DNA from: Colias croceus
Taxonomy: Eukaryota > Arthropoda > Insecta > Lepidoptera > Pieridae
Reading direction: 5' to 3'
NCBI RefSeq assembly: GCF_905220415.1
Contig: NC_059566.1
Span: 1,178,001 to 1,242,000 of the forward strand
DNA: 64,000 bases
Part shown: positions 40,775-50,696 of the stretch, piece by piece
Layout: the number at the start of each line of letters is the position of its first letter
Numbering within the stretch: position 1 is the first letter of the stretch
Notes under the pieces: model-generated
Seen by the model: only the letters and a program-made list of their open reading frames with translations
Database searches by the model: none
What the model was told of the DNA's origin: nothing
Position numbers and translations under genes: made by a program

Positions 40775-42857
40775 AGATCATTGCAATGAAACCTCACAAC
40801 TCAAAATCGGTCCAACGGTTTATACTGCAGGGCGTGTCAAAGAAATATTCATCCATAAACTCGAAAAACATAACCCTCTTTTTTCCGTAGTCGGGGAAAA
40901 ATTTGGGAAATTTTTCAATATCTGGCAACATTACACGCATACAGAAGCACCGTGTACGTACAGTGCAGCGGCGAAATGACAGCACACATAGCTTTATTGA
41001 AAATGACGATAAATTATTCGGTTTAGTTCGGCAACGCTCCATCTGTCTTTTATTTTGTAATCTAAGCTTTCAATTATACAGAATTAAGACATTCTATACC
41101 TGATTCAAGTTTTAATGGTCAATCCCCGATTCTTCCCCGATTTAATAAAATTGTGTTTTGACGTTTGTCAAATTAGTATCTCCCAGGTTTGACGAAAATT
41201 GTTTAGTAAAAGCTTAGATTACAAAATAAAAGACAGATGGAGCGTTGCCGAACTAAACCAAATAATTTATCGTCATTTTCAATAAAGCTATGTGTGCTGT
41301 CATTTCGCCGCTGCACTGTATGTACACGGTGCTTCTGTGTGCGTGTAATGTTGCCAGATATTGAAAAATTTCCCAAATTTTTCCCCGACTACGGAAAAAA
41401 GAGGGTTATGTTTTTCGAGTTTATGGATGTATGTATAATATTTCTTTGACACGCCCTGCAGTATAAACCGTTGGACCGATTTTGAGTTGTGAGGTTTCAT
41501 TGCAATGATCTGAATTATTATGTTAGTGGCGGTAGTGACGTAGGCTATATACATAAATGAGAAGTCAAGTTTTAATTTTTATTTAAATTCTTTTATTACA
41601 TAAAGTACCTGCCTACTAAAGTTATATATGGACAAAATAATTGTATTCAATTTTTTATTAAATAAATTATATAAAAAAAGTTTCAATATTAACTATAATA
41701 ATTATATTATTTTTTATTTTTCATAATATATGAATACGAATAGCGGTAGTTTTTAGTCGAGAATACGGGACATTTTATTTTCATCATATCCATCATGGAG
41801 TTCACATAAATTAAATCGCTAGCGAAAACGACTATGACGTTTTTAAGCTTTATAAAAGTAACCAAATAATGTATTATGCTTATTAAAATAATCTAATAAT
41901 TATCATGAACCTTTAGTGCACTATACAAATAATCACATTCACGATCGAAAAATCCAACAGCATTACCCTGAAGATCTTTTAACCATTTTACCGTTTTACC
42001 AATAAAAATGGCAAATTCATTTTCAAAATACTGGCAACATACGTTGAAGTTTTGTATTCCTTCATATCTGTAAAATTATTATTCGTATTAAAGAAATAAA
42101 TCAGCCAAATAATCTACAGAAAACCTGTGAAACGATGTTTTATCTTTTTTTTGTTTTCGGGAACAAATTTTACAGCGTTTTATTATCACAAGACGGCATT
42201 TTTTTACCAAAATTACAAACCCTCTTTGACGTATTGCATGACACTTTATGCGCTATAGCACTGGTGCAGCGACGTATTTGTTTTTGATTTCGTATTTTCT
42301 TTGACAAGGGCGACGGGCGGTTGTCATGCTCCATCTGTACTTTATTTTGTAATCTAAGATTGAAAGCATTTTATCATTTTAGCAGCTTTCAAGTCCTAAG
42401 AGCCGATTAACTCTGCCAGTTCTGACACCTGATTGGTCAGTTTACGTTATTTTCATTTTTATTTGAGATGCTTTGGAATATATTGGATTGGTTAGTTTGT
42501 ATGAAAAATTAATAATTTTAAATTTAATGTTTGTTAGTAAAGTATCTTAAAATGAAAAATTAATAATTTGTCTGATATGGTGAAGCATTGATTTTAATGT
42601 TTATTGTTAAATAAAAAAATTGATCTACGTTTGACCGAGTTTTGCAGTCGCTTCTAGTATTGACCAGGCTAAAACAATAATAATTTACGTTCGGCGTTTG
42701 ACTGAAAAGTTAGGAGCTCCTAGGTTTTAGTAAAAATACTTCAGTTAAAGGGCGAATTTCAAATGTATTTCGAGGATTGCCTGATGGCTTTTGCCAAACC
42801 TAAGATAAACCAGTCCTTCCGCGAAGAGATTGTGTTTCGGGATTGAAATATAACATA

Positions 42858-43257
42858 TACAGGGTGTCCCACTATTGGTATACTAAGCGCGAAGGGACTT
42901 GTAGTTTTGCATACACTGATCACGTAAAAAATACATAAACAACAAAATTACGCCAACAGTTTTCTTCTCTAGCTTCGCGCAGCCGGCATATAACATAACG
43001 CTTCGCTATTGTGAGCATTTTGTCTATGAAAACATAATCGATAAACAAAACGATAGGTATTACAAAAACAAAAACGATAGTTCACGTACGGGTGGCAAAG
43101 TTGGTCGGGTTCTAAGGTCGGGTTGCTTGTTAGGGGTGTACACATAGAGTTTTAAGAATTAATTCTATTCTATTTGAAAAAAAATGCGTCTGGAACTTTT
43201 TAAGCAAATCTATAAACTCCATTGAGCTTAGAATACCGACGATGGGACACCGTGTAG
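42858..43257 (-). mobile_element. Mariner-type MITE
   Basis: TA-flanked; CAGGGTGTCCCACTATTGGT at the left and GGGACACCGTG at the right. Inverted relative to the copies at 10126, 48856 and 61942. Confidence 0.8.
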
Positions 43258-43370
43258 GTATTATTGAAATTTATTGTCTTATTTTTTTAATCTCATGGAA
43301 CGTGTCTTCAATTTGCATGTGCCTTAATTAAATTATCTACATTGTGGGACAGATTTAAAAATAGACGTCG

Positions 43371-43462
43371 TAATATGGTTCGTTACAAATTGTCGTTCTT
43401 AAAAAAAATATGGTTCGTTACGAATTGTCGTTCTTAAAAAAATATGGTTCGTTACGAATTCC
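43371..43462. repeat. Tandem repeat, ~36-bp unit, 2.5 copies
   Basis: AATATGGTTCGTTACGAATT then GTCGTTCTTAAAAAAA, the first unit with ACAAATT in place of ACGAATT. Confidence 0.9.
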
Positions 43463-43540
43463 CGCGTTTTTATATTGTAGCCGTTCTATACAAATACTGA
43501 AACAAAAAAAGAGCGTGTGCGCCGAGCAAACGTGTCACAA

Positions 43541-43616
43541 GTGAAACTTCTTTGGCAAGGTTCAAACATACCACAATCGTCACCTTACTCATAACTCAAT
43601 AAGAAGTTTCACTTAA
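43541..43616. mobile_element. Short MITE with GAAGTGAAACTTC-type ends
   Basis: AAGTGAAACTTCTTTGGCAA and AAGAAGTTTCACTT ends around CGTCACCTTACTC; internally deleted relative to body type 1. Confidence 0.6.
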
Positions 43617-44332
43617 AAAATAAAGCCTAGTTATTAGTTACTTTATTTGTAGTGTTGTTGGGTGGGAATAGACAAGCCAGATGTAGCCTTTTTTCTTAAA
43701 CAGAATATAGATTATTCTACTATCTCTATAATATTATAAAGCTGAAGAGTTTGTTTGTTTGAACGCGCTAATCTCAGGAACTACTGGTCCGACTTAAAAA
43801 ATTCTTTCGGTGTTAGATAGCCCATTTATCGAGGAAGGCTATCATCACGCTAAAATCCCTTCCAGACGACACAATTTTTCGTCCAATTTGACTAGATTGG
43901 CAATCAAATTGGGTCGTTTAGACGGAAATATGAAATTCAAGGTCATTGGGTGCCGGGTAGTCGGGATCGGCCGATTTGCGATTGCCTTGGGATTGCCCGA
44001 TCAAATTGGGTGGTGTGGACGCTAATTGGCCAATTTTTACTTGTAATCTCTTCCTGATGCTAGATATTTAAGCGTTACTATTAATCTCTCCTCAGGACTA
44101 ACGGCTTCTCTCATAACAGTGTCTTGTTTAGTAATGTATGGGCTTACTAGAGATAATAATACATTAAAAGTGTCATGGTCCATCCGCATAAAATTTGTGA
44201 AATCGACACTTTTTTAGCGCAAGCAACCATACATAAATTTATGTTTTCTATTACCTATTATTCATAATTTACAATGTTGTGTGTTTTTGTGTATTGGAAT
44301 AAATGGTTTCTTCCTTCTTTCTTTCTAAAAAT

Positions 44333-44656
44333 AAAATGTCCCGTGTTCTAGACTAAAAACTACCGCTATCCGCAATCATATATTTTGAAAATAAAAAATA
44401 ATATAGGTAATCATTGTAATTTTGAAACATTTTTTTATGTAATTTATTTAATTAAAAATTTATCGTTTATGTAACAAAATAATTTTTACAATATTATAAA
44501 AAATTATCATATACAAATATTTATATCAAAATTAAAATTAAACCCTGACAGCTAATTTATGTAGAACGTCACTAACACCACTACCATAATAATTCAGATG
44601 ATTGCAATGTCACCTCATAAATCGAAAATCGGTTCAGCGGTTTATACTGCAGGGCG
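44333..44656 (+). mobile_element. Diverged fragment of the palindrome-family arm
   Basis: ATGTCCCGTGTTCTAGACTA, then ACTACCGCTATCCG, CACTAACACCACTACCATAA and CGGTTTATACTGCAGGGCG align in order with 39510-40835 minus its insertions. Confidence 0.7.
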
Positions 44657-44818
44657 GTCTTGAGAAACTATAGCAAACGAAGGGCCTCTTGACAGAATTT
44701 GCTACAGGCCCCGCGCTGGCTTAATCCGGCACTGTTGGGTGGTCGGGATCGGCCGATTTGCGATTGCCTTGGGATTGCCCGATCAAATTGGGTGGTGTGG
44801 ACGCTAATTGGCCAATTT

Positions 44819-45133
44819 TTACTTGTAATCTCTTCCTAGATATTTAAGCGTTACTATTAATCTCTCCTCAGGACTAACGGCTTCTCTCATAACAGTGTCT
44901 TGTTTAGTAATGTATGGGCTTACTAGAGATAATAATACATTAAAAGTGTCATGGTCCATCCGCATAAAATTTGTGAAATCGACACTGTCCAGTTCTCTAA
45001 CAATATTTATATGACTTAGGCGATTTCTTTTAAGCAACCATTCTTTGCTCCATATCCTTTTTCTTTTTCCTTCTTCTAAATTTGTAGTTACAGCCAAAAT
45101 CAGCCCCAATTTTTGTTTTTTAATAAGAGGCAT
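44819..45133 (-). pseudogene. PIF/Harbinger transposase, N-terminal fragment
   Basis: From the ATG at about 45133: MPLIKKQKLGLILAVT, WSKEWLLKRNRLSH, then DFTNFMRMDHDTFNVLLSLV and ITKQDTVMREAVSPEERLIV. This is the typical HARBI1-type N-terminal region just before the DDE nuclease domain. It ends after LKYLGRDYK; the catalytic domain is gone. Part of it is duplicated at 44041-44213. Confidence 0.8.
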
Positions 45134-45540
45134 GTTGCAAATTATAAGTCCAGTCAGTAACGGCAACGGAGCAGAACTAAAATTGGCGATTTAATTGTGT
45201 ACGTGTGGATAGAGGATCAAATTGGGCCCGATTCAATCGGCAATCAAATCGGCTGATTAAATTGTGTCGTCTGGAAGGGGTTTAAGACCAACAGAAGCGA
45301 AGCATTGCGGGTGAAACCGCAGGGAACAGCTAGTATTTGATAATTTAGTTAATGTACCTTCCTATAAGCTACCTAGTACCTACCTATATGTAGAAAAGAA
45401 ATTTATCAAATCTCTAGTCATCGGTTTTTATCGGAACTGTCAATAGTCGTGTGACTTGCGAGCTTAGCTTGCGAGTGTCATGTCTTAAAAGTAAAAAAAA
45501 AAATGGCGGCAACAACTAATTTGTTTTTCTATAATAATAC

Positions 45541-45972
45541 TAGCTTACCGCCCGCGGTTTCGTCCGCTTTGTCTAAAACCTAATAAAATATAGGTACCTA
45601 CACTAAAACCTTCCTCTTGAATCGCTCTATCAAAAAAATAAATAAAATCCGTTGCGTAGTTTTTAAGCTTTAAGCATACAAAGGGACATAGGGACAGAGA
45701 AAGCGACTTTGTTTTATACTATGTAGTGATATCTTATTTATAGCTTTCCGCCCGCGGCTTCGCCCGCGTTTAAAAAGAAATACCCACATAGTTCCCGTTC
45801 CCCTGGGGTTTTCAGGATAAAACCTTTCCTATGTGTTAATCCAAGTTACCCTCTTTAAGTGTGCTAAATTTCATTGCAATCGGTTCAGTAGTTTTTTCGT
45901 GAAAGAGTACCTAACAAACATACACATACACATTCATCCTCACAAACTTTCGCATTTTTATTATTAGTAGGA
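45541..45972 (-). mobile_element. Two adjacent Helitrons
   Basis: 45541-45735 starts CTAGCTTACCGCCCGCGGTT and ends TACTATGTAGTGAT. 45743-45972 starts GCTTTCCGCCCGCGGCTTCG, carries GGTTCAGTAGTTTTTTCGTG and ends TTTTTATTATTAGTAGGA. Confidence 0.65.
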
Positions 45973-45974
45973 AT

Positions 45975-46550
45975 TAGGATTTTACTATTTATTTAATGTA
46001 CAGAATTAAACTCTGCCTGAGAATAAGAATCTGAGTCTTCAGCTACCTACAACCCAAATTTAATTGTAACCTGTTCAGTGTTCAGTGTGAAATAGTAATA
46101 ACAACTTACAACAACCATCCATTCATCCAACGATATATGTATTATAATTAGGTACCTATAGTTTATCGTTGCATCCATCCATCCTCACAAACTTTAGCTT
46201 ATATGAATATTAGGAAATAATTAATAGGTAGTTAGGTACCTATTAGTAGGATTGTATACAATTAGATAAGTAATAAACTTGTGGGTTTAAATATAAAGTA
46301 AAAAACACGAAGAATATTGCATAAAACATTTATTAATAATTAAAGAAGAAATACACAGAACCCTTTCGAAACGCAATTTTCAATGTCATTTGTGATTTGA
46401 ATTCGATTTCTTTTTTTTCCTATGAACTTGACATACAGTATATTGTCTGTGAATTCTTGGCGGCAAAATGTGACATTCTCATATTAATTATCTATGACGA
46501 TAAAATTACGTGTCTATTTTTAAAAGCTTTTTATGTTAAAAGCGGAATTA
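45975..46550. other. 3' flank of the secreted-protein gene; nothing else recognised
   Basis: A second possible poly(A) signal for the minus-strand gene (AATAAA complement at 46329-46334) is the only element noted. Confidence 0.35.
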
Positions 46551-46554
46551 GCAT

Positions 46555-46560
46555 TTATTT
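46555..46560 (-). promoter_or_regulatory. Poly(A) signal 2 nt after the stop codon
   Basis: The minus strand reads TAA-CG-AATAAA, giving a potentially very short 3' UTR for the gene at 46563-50153. Confidence 0.5.
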
Positions 46561-46562
46561 CG

Positions 46563-48165
46563 TTAATTAAGAGAAAAAGAAGAAGCATCATTGCTTTCGT
46601 CTGCGGATTTTTTACTCAATGACGTACTTTCATCGTGTTTGTAATCAAGGCTATCCGAATGGCTATCACTGTTACTTTGCCCGGCATTGAGGCCTGATGC
46701 GAGGGGGCAGGAATTGAAAACTGACGCAAACTTCGCAGGTGTGATGTCACCCTGGGAGAAGAGGTCACTGAATTTGCTGGTGACACCCGCTGGTATGGTG
46801 CCATCGGAGCCGAAGAATTTGGTGAAAATGTCGAGGAAGCCACCCGCGTCGTTTGCGCCGCCCGCGCCACCCGCGCCGCCCAAGCCAGGGAAGTTGCCGA
46901 GAATATTGTTAAGGACGTTGAAAGGGAAGCCTGCAGGGTCATTCTTGGCGGCGTTGTTGAAAGTGCTCTTGAAGGAGTCGATTGGTATTGCACCATTTGG
47001 ATTTACGTTGAAAGCGTCCTTGAAGGCGGCTAAAACTTTAGGAAAGGCAGCAGCGCCGTCGCTGCCGCTGAATACCTTCGAAAAAATACTGGAGAAGTCA
47101 GGTAGACTAGGGAGCGGTAGGCCTGCGGATGGATAAAGTTTTGTTTTGTTAAAAAAAGGAGCGTGCGTGTCTCTTTTACAAGATTCAAAGATACCAAAAC
47201 GTCGCCTTACTCCATGACGTGACGGTATTGCCATGACGTGACCTTGAAATTATACTCTCAACGCGCCATAAGAAGTTTCACTCTAAAAGTTTTTTATTTA
47301 CAGTAGAACTTCGATTATCGATTTGATAGGGACAACTGTTAAAAAATATTGCCACATATTTAACAAACACTAGATTTCCGCCCGCGGCTTCGCCCGCGTT
47401 TTCAAAGAAAAACTCGCATAGTTCCCGTTCCCGTGGGATTTCCGGGATAAAAACTATCCTATGTGTTAATCCAAGTTACCCTCTATATGTGTGCTAAATT
47501 TCATTGTAATCGGTTCAGTAGTTTTTACGTGAAAGAGTAACAAACATCCATACATCCATACAAACTTTCGCATTTATAATACTAGCTTACCGCCCGCGGC
47601 TTCGCCCGCTTTCTCTAAAACGATTTGAGATTTAAACTATCCTATCTCTCAAGTTGGATCGAACTGCACATGGTGTGCGAATTTTATTATAATCGGTTAA
47701 GTGGTTTAGGAGTCCATTGAGGACAAACATTGTGACACGAGATTTATATATATTAAGATTAGTAGGATGCATCTGCCCCTTACCTCACTAGGGGACATGG
47801 GACTTACTTATAGACCCGTGTCCCAGCATTGGGAACGTATATGGGCTGATGACAATGATGCTTACCTGTACCTCCACCGAGTCTTGAACCGAGCGATGTT
47901 ATAGCGGAGGTAGGATTTGAACCACCACCACCAGTCAATGTATCCAATCCGAATACTGAAAGAAACAAATAGATTAATTAATTTATTTATTTAGGACAAC
48001 TTACAAAACAGACACCATTACATGAGATGAGATAGACGTTTTATTAAATAAAATTACAATTTTGCTATTTTAACAACAAACTTTTAACTTTAATTAACAA
48101 AAGAAGACTACATCCACTCACGCGCTTACACACCCATACACAAAAACATTCACACACACACACAC

Positions 48166-48199
<34 letters not shown>

Positions 48200-50153
48200 G
48201 CGCGCACACTCATTCAAACACGCACGCACGACATATGAGTAATGAGTATATTATCTACTAAACTTGAGTTAAAATGTATAATTTAAATTTTATTTTGTAT
48301 AATTTTGTATAAAAATAGCTAAATTACCTAAATCATTATTTAAGTTAATATTATGCTATAGTTCTGTTATTATTAGTGTCATTAAGGAAGGTGGACCCCA
48401 AAATACAGGCTGTCCTAGTTTGGGGTCCAAATGTTACATGTTTCTACCTAACCCACAAATTGTTCAATGAATATAAGTATAAAAAAAAGGACAAGACTCA
48501 CAGAAGACGAGAAGAAGGTACCTACATATGTTAAAATTCACATATTCTTAAATTACTAGCTTTCCGCCCGCGGCTTCACCCGTGGTTAAAAAAAAACCAG
48601 CCTTTTTCTCGTCACCATGCGATTTCCGAGATTATAACAATGTCTTTTCTCGGGTCTCAAACTATATTTGTACTAAATTTCATCCAAATCGGTTCTGTGG
48701 TTGACGCGTGAAGAAGAGACATGCAGACATACATAGATGATATATTATATAGATGAATTTCTCACAATTTATTTTTTGATGACATGAATTATTTAGTTTT
48801 ATGTATATTATTACATATTGTGTATGTAATACGAAATTGAATCTTATATCTTATACATGATGTCCCACTGTTGGTATACTATGCTCAAAGGAGGTTATAG
48901 TTTTGCATACGCTGAGTACGTAAAAAATACTTAAAAAATTCCATACACATTTTTTTCAAATATATGAATTCTTTAAACTCTATGTGTACACCCCTAACAA
49001 GCAACCCGCCCATTTTTGCCACCCGCACGTGAGCTATCGTTTAAGATTATGTTTTCATAGACAAAATGCTCACATTAGAGAAGCGGTATATGACGGCTGC
49101 GCGAAGCTAGAGAAGAAAACATGGATTATCAGGAAAAATTTAGCAAAAAAATTTTGACGTAATTTTGTTGTTTAAGTATTTTTTACGTCATCACTCATCA
49201 GTGTATGTAAAACTACAAGTCCCTTCGTGCTTATAGTATACCAATAGTGGGACACCCTGTATATTCTCGTGCCGCGGTGTTTGAAGTTGAACTCCGCCGA
49301 AGCGGCCTGACCTATTCTCATATAATTTTGTGTGCATATCGGACCATAGGTCTGAGAATCGGACAAGGGAGCGTCCATAAATTACGTTAGTGGTTTTAGG
49401 GGCGGAGGGTTCGAGTCAAATCTCACGTTGGGGAGTGGGTCTCGGCAAATATCACGCATTTTTTTCTAATTGAAATAAAAAAAAAATATACTTCTTTGGT
49501 CCATTCAATCCCAACTGTACATGCTTAGGATTTAATCTTGCGGTTACGATTTAAGTTGAAAAAAACTTCACGTAATTTATGGACGCCCCCAGCATATATT
49601 TTTCATACTCACAATTAGTGATAAGAGTAGGGCAGAACAACGTTTGCCGGGACAGCTAACTTATACACAGCTTATGTATGTTAAATATTCAAATACTTAC
49701 ATGGTTGGGCCTGAACGGCGACAAGGCACTAAAAAAAAAACAAAACCATAAATCTATACTTAATAATTAATATTATAAAGTTGAAAAGTATGTTTGAACG
49801 CGCTAATATCAGAAACTACTGGTCCGATCTCTTTTGGTGTTAGATAGCCCATTTATCGTATGGATATATCATCACACTAAGACCAACTGCTTTTTTTCTG
49901 TAAAGTTTCATCCAAATCCGCCCAGTACTTTTTGAGTCAATTCGTTACAAACATATAAATATTTACTCTATAAAATATTACTAAAGATAATCTCTATCCT
50001 AATAAAAAATAATATCACGAAGATTAATTTAAAAACACTTAATTATAGAAATCAAGTCAACCCGGCAAGGGGCTAATTACAAAAAATCATAGAAAAAAGA
50101 AAAATATAAAAAAAAAACTTTCTTACCGCGAATAAACCGACGAATACCTTCAT
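46563..50153 (-). CDS. Secreted two-module protein of unknown function, four exons
   Basis: Exons 50153-50127, 49728-49701, 47955-47866 and 47122-46563 join in frame (phases 0, 1, 1) into 234 residues. A signal peptide MKVFVGLFACLVAVQAQP is split by intron 1. Then come a Gly-rich segment (TLTGGGGS, SRLGGGTG), module 1 at about 58-104 (FSSIFSKVFSGSDG, FKDAF, NGAIPIDSFKSTFN), a Gly/Ala linker (GGAGGAGGAN), module 2 at about 144-185 (FLDIFTKFFGSDG, FSDLF, QGDITPAKFASVFN), one Cys (187) and a Ser/Asp/Lys-rich tail. No family recognised; a secreted structural or glandular protein is a guess. The frame upstream of exon 4 also stays open, but that sequence is a MITE, not coding. TATA box upstream and AATAAA just after the stop. 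Confidence 0.87.
47160..47284. mobile_element. MITE body type 1 in intron 3 of the secreted-protein gene
   Basis: CATGACGTGACGGTATTGCC and CATAAGAAGTTTCACTCT; the left end is eroded. It abuts the acceptor of exon 4 by only about 35 bp. Confidence 0.65.
47373..47765 (-). mobile_element. Two Helitrons in intron 3
   Basis: 47373-47580 has the TAGATTTCCGCCCGCGGCTT end and a CATAC/ATCC head. 47583-47765 starts CTAGCTTACCGCCCGCGGCT with a different body (AAGTTGGATCGAACTGCACA). Confidence 0.65.
47765..47862 (+). mobile_element. SINE 3' fragment
   Basis: GGGACTTACTTATAGACCCG, TGTCCCAGCATTGGGAACGT and ATGGGCTGATGACAATGATG match the tail of the SINE at 3008-3324. It ends two bases before the exon 3 donor region. 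Confidence 0.7.
48120..48225. repeat. (CA)n / (CG)n microsatellite
   Basis: CACACA runs broken by CTAACA, then CGCGCGCG, in intron 2 of the secreted-protein gene. Confidence 0.9.
48555..48755 (-). mobile_element. Helitron
   Basis: CTAGCTTTCCGCCCGCGGCT start, TTTCTCGGGTCTCAAACTAT, GAAGAAGAGACATGCAGACA; tail of the head eroded. Confidence 0.6.
48856..49259 (+). mobile_element. Mariner-type MITE
   Basis: TA-flanked (48854-48855 and 49260-49261), ends CATGATGTCCCACTGTTGGT and CCAATAGTGGGACACCCTG. Uninterrupted reference copy for 10126-13617. Confidence 0.85.
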
Positions 50154-50578
50154 GATTACTTCCTTCCGCTTGGCGAGTGTGGCCGTCACAAAAAATCTGC
50201 CTAATTTATATCGATTTCGCAATGACGTAAACGGGCAACACCTGAGCTAATATTAGAATTAGAATTTATTTGTTAAATCTGTTTCATAATTGCTTTTATT
50301 GTATAGCACAGATAGTATAATACCTATATTCATAATAATGTAGTGCTAGCTTTCCGCCCGCGGCTTCGCCCGTGTTTTCAAAAGAAAACCCGCATAGTTC
50401 CCGTTCCCGTGGGATTTCCGGGATAAAACTTATCCTATGTGTTAATCGAAGTTACCTTCTATATGTGTGCTAAATTTCATTGTAATCGGTTCAGTAGTAT
50501 TTGCGTGAAAGAGTAACAAGCACACACACACACACGCATCGTCACAAACTTTCGCATTTATAATATTAGTAGGAGTAG
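49770..50578. mobile_element. Helitron relic in intron 1 and Helitron upstream of the secreted gene
   Basis: 49770-49990 (+) has TTAATATTATAAAGTTGAAA and the ACTACTGGTCCGATCTC block. 50347-50578 (-) is nearly intact, starting CTAGCTTTCCGCCCGCGGCT and ending TTTATAATATTAGTAGGAG. The second lies about 140 bp upstream of the TATA box. Confidence 0.6.
50205..50210 (-). promoter_or_regulatory. TATA box of the secreted-protein gene
   Basis: The minus strand reads GATATAAATTAGG 52 bp upstream of the ATG. The expected start site about 30 bp on falls at GGCCACACTCGCC near 50178, leaving a 5' UTR of about 25 bases. Confidence 0.6.
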
Positions 50579-50696
50579 GATCAAGGGCGGATCCAGCTTT
50601 AGTGCCAGGGGGGGGTCACATAGTCGTAGTCGAGTTACAAAAGCTATATTTTGATAAATTTAATTGATACGTAGATAGTAGTTAGATTTAAAAAAA

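Larger units (their letters stand above)
38883..42371. mobile_element. Giant palindrome (fold-back element), ~1.16-kb arms
   Basis: Left arm 38883-41073 and right arm 41208-42371 are near-identical inverted copies around a spacer of about 133 bp. The left arm is longer only because of three later insertions (39260, 39737, 39956); subtracting them gives about 1.16 kb for both arms. Each arm begins CTTAGATTACAAAATAAA on both its outer and inner side. Mirrored open frames in the arms have no recognised homology. A diverged arm fragment is at 44333-44656. Confidence 0.85.
38777..42852 (-). repeat. Outer element enclosing the palindrome
   Basis: Ends TATAGTCAAACCCCGAAG (left) and CGGGATTGAAATATA (right, inverse-like) match the element at the right edge of the window (63714 on): 42640-42852 matches its first 120 bp and 38777-38880 its distal part, both inverted. 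The palindrome therefore appears to sit inside, or be the expanded core of, this family. The outer borders are approximate. Confidence 0.45.
43854..45282 (-). mobile_element. PIF/Harbinger element with TAA TSD and internal duplication
   Basis: TIRs AATCCCTTCCAGACGACACA and, inverted, AACCCCTTCCAGACGACACA; TAA at 43851-43853 and 45283-45285. A block of about 250 bp (GGTCGGGATCGGCCGATTTG to TGTGAAATCGACACT) occurs twice in the same orientation, at 43963-44213 and 44743-44985. Between the copies lies foreign DNA from the palindrome family. Confidence 0.8.
43722..45333 (+). mobile_element. Helitron split by a Harbinger element
   Basis: Head TCTCTATAATATTATAAAGC to ATCATCACGCTAA (43853), then tail TAAGACCAACAGAAGCGAAG to CACTAG-like end CAGCTAG (45330-45333). 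Joined, these give one normal copy. Confidence 0.8.

Noticed and set aside
40794..41449. Mirrored 70-84 codon open frames in both palindrome arms
   Set aside because: They are the same sequence read from the two inverted arms, have no recognised homology and are partly in opposite sense, as expected for open frames by chance in a palindrome.
41300..41554. Possible viral-like or ancient host ORF near the palindrome centre
   Set aside because: No conserved motif, and the mirror copy differs by stops; treated as non-coding.
47123..47234. N-terminal extension of the secreted-protein last exon (MAIPSRHG... frame)
   Set aside because: It is a MITE copy in the intron; a proper acceptor at 47123-47124 and three upstream exons in matching phase give the real N-terminus.
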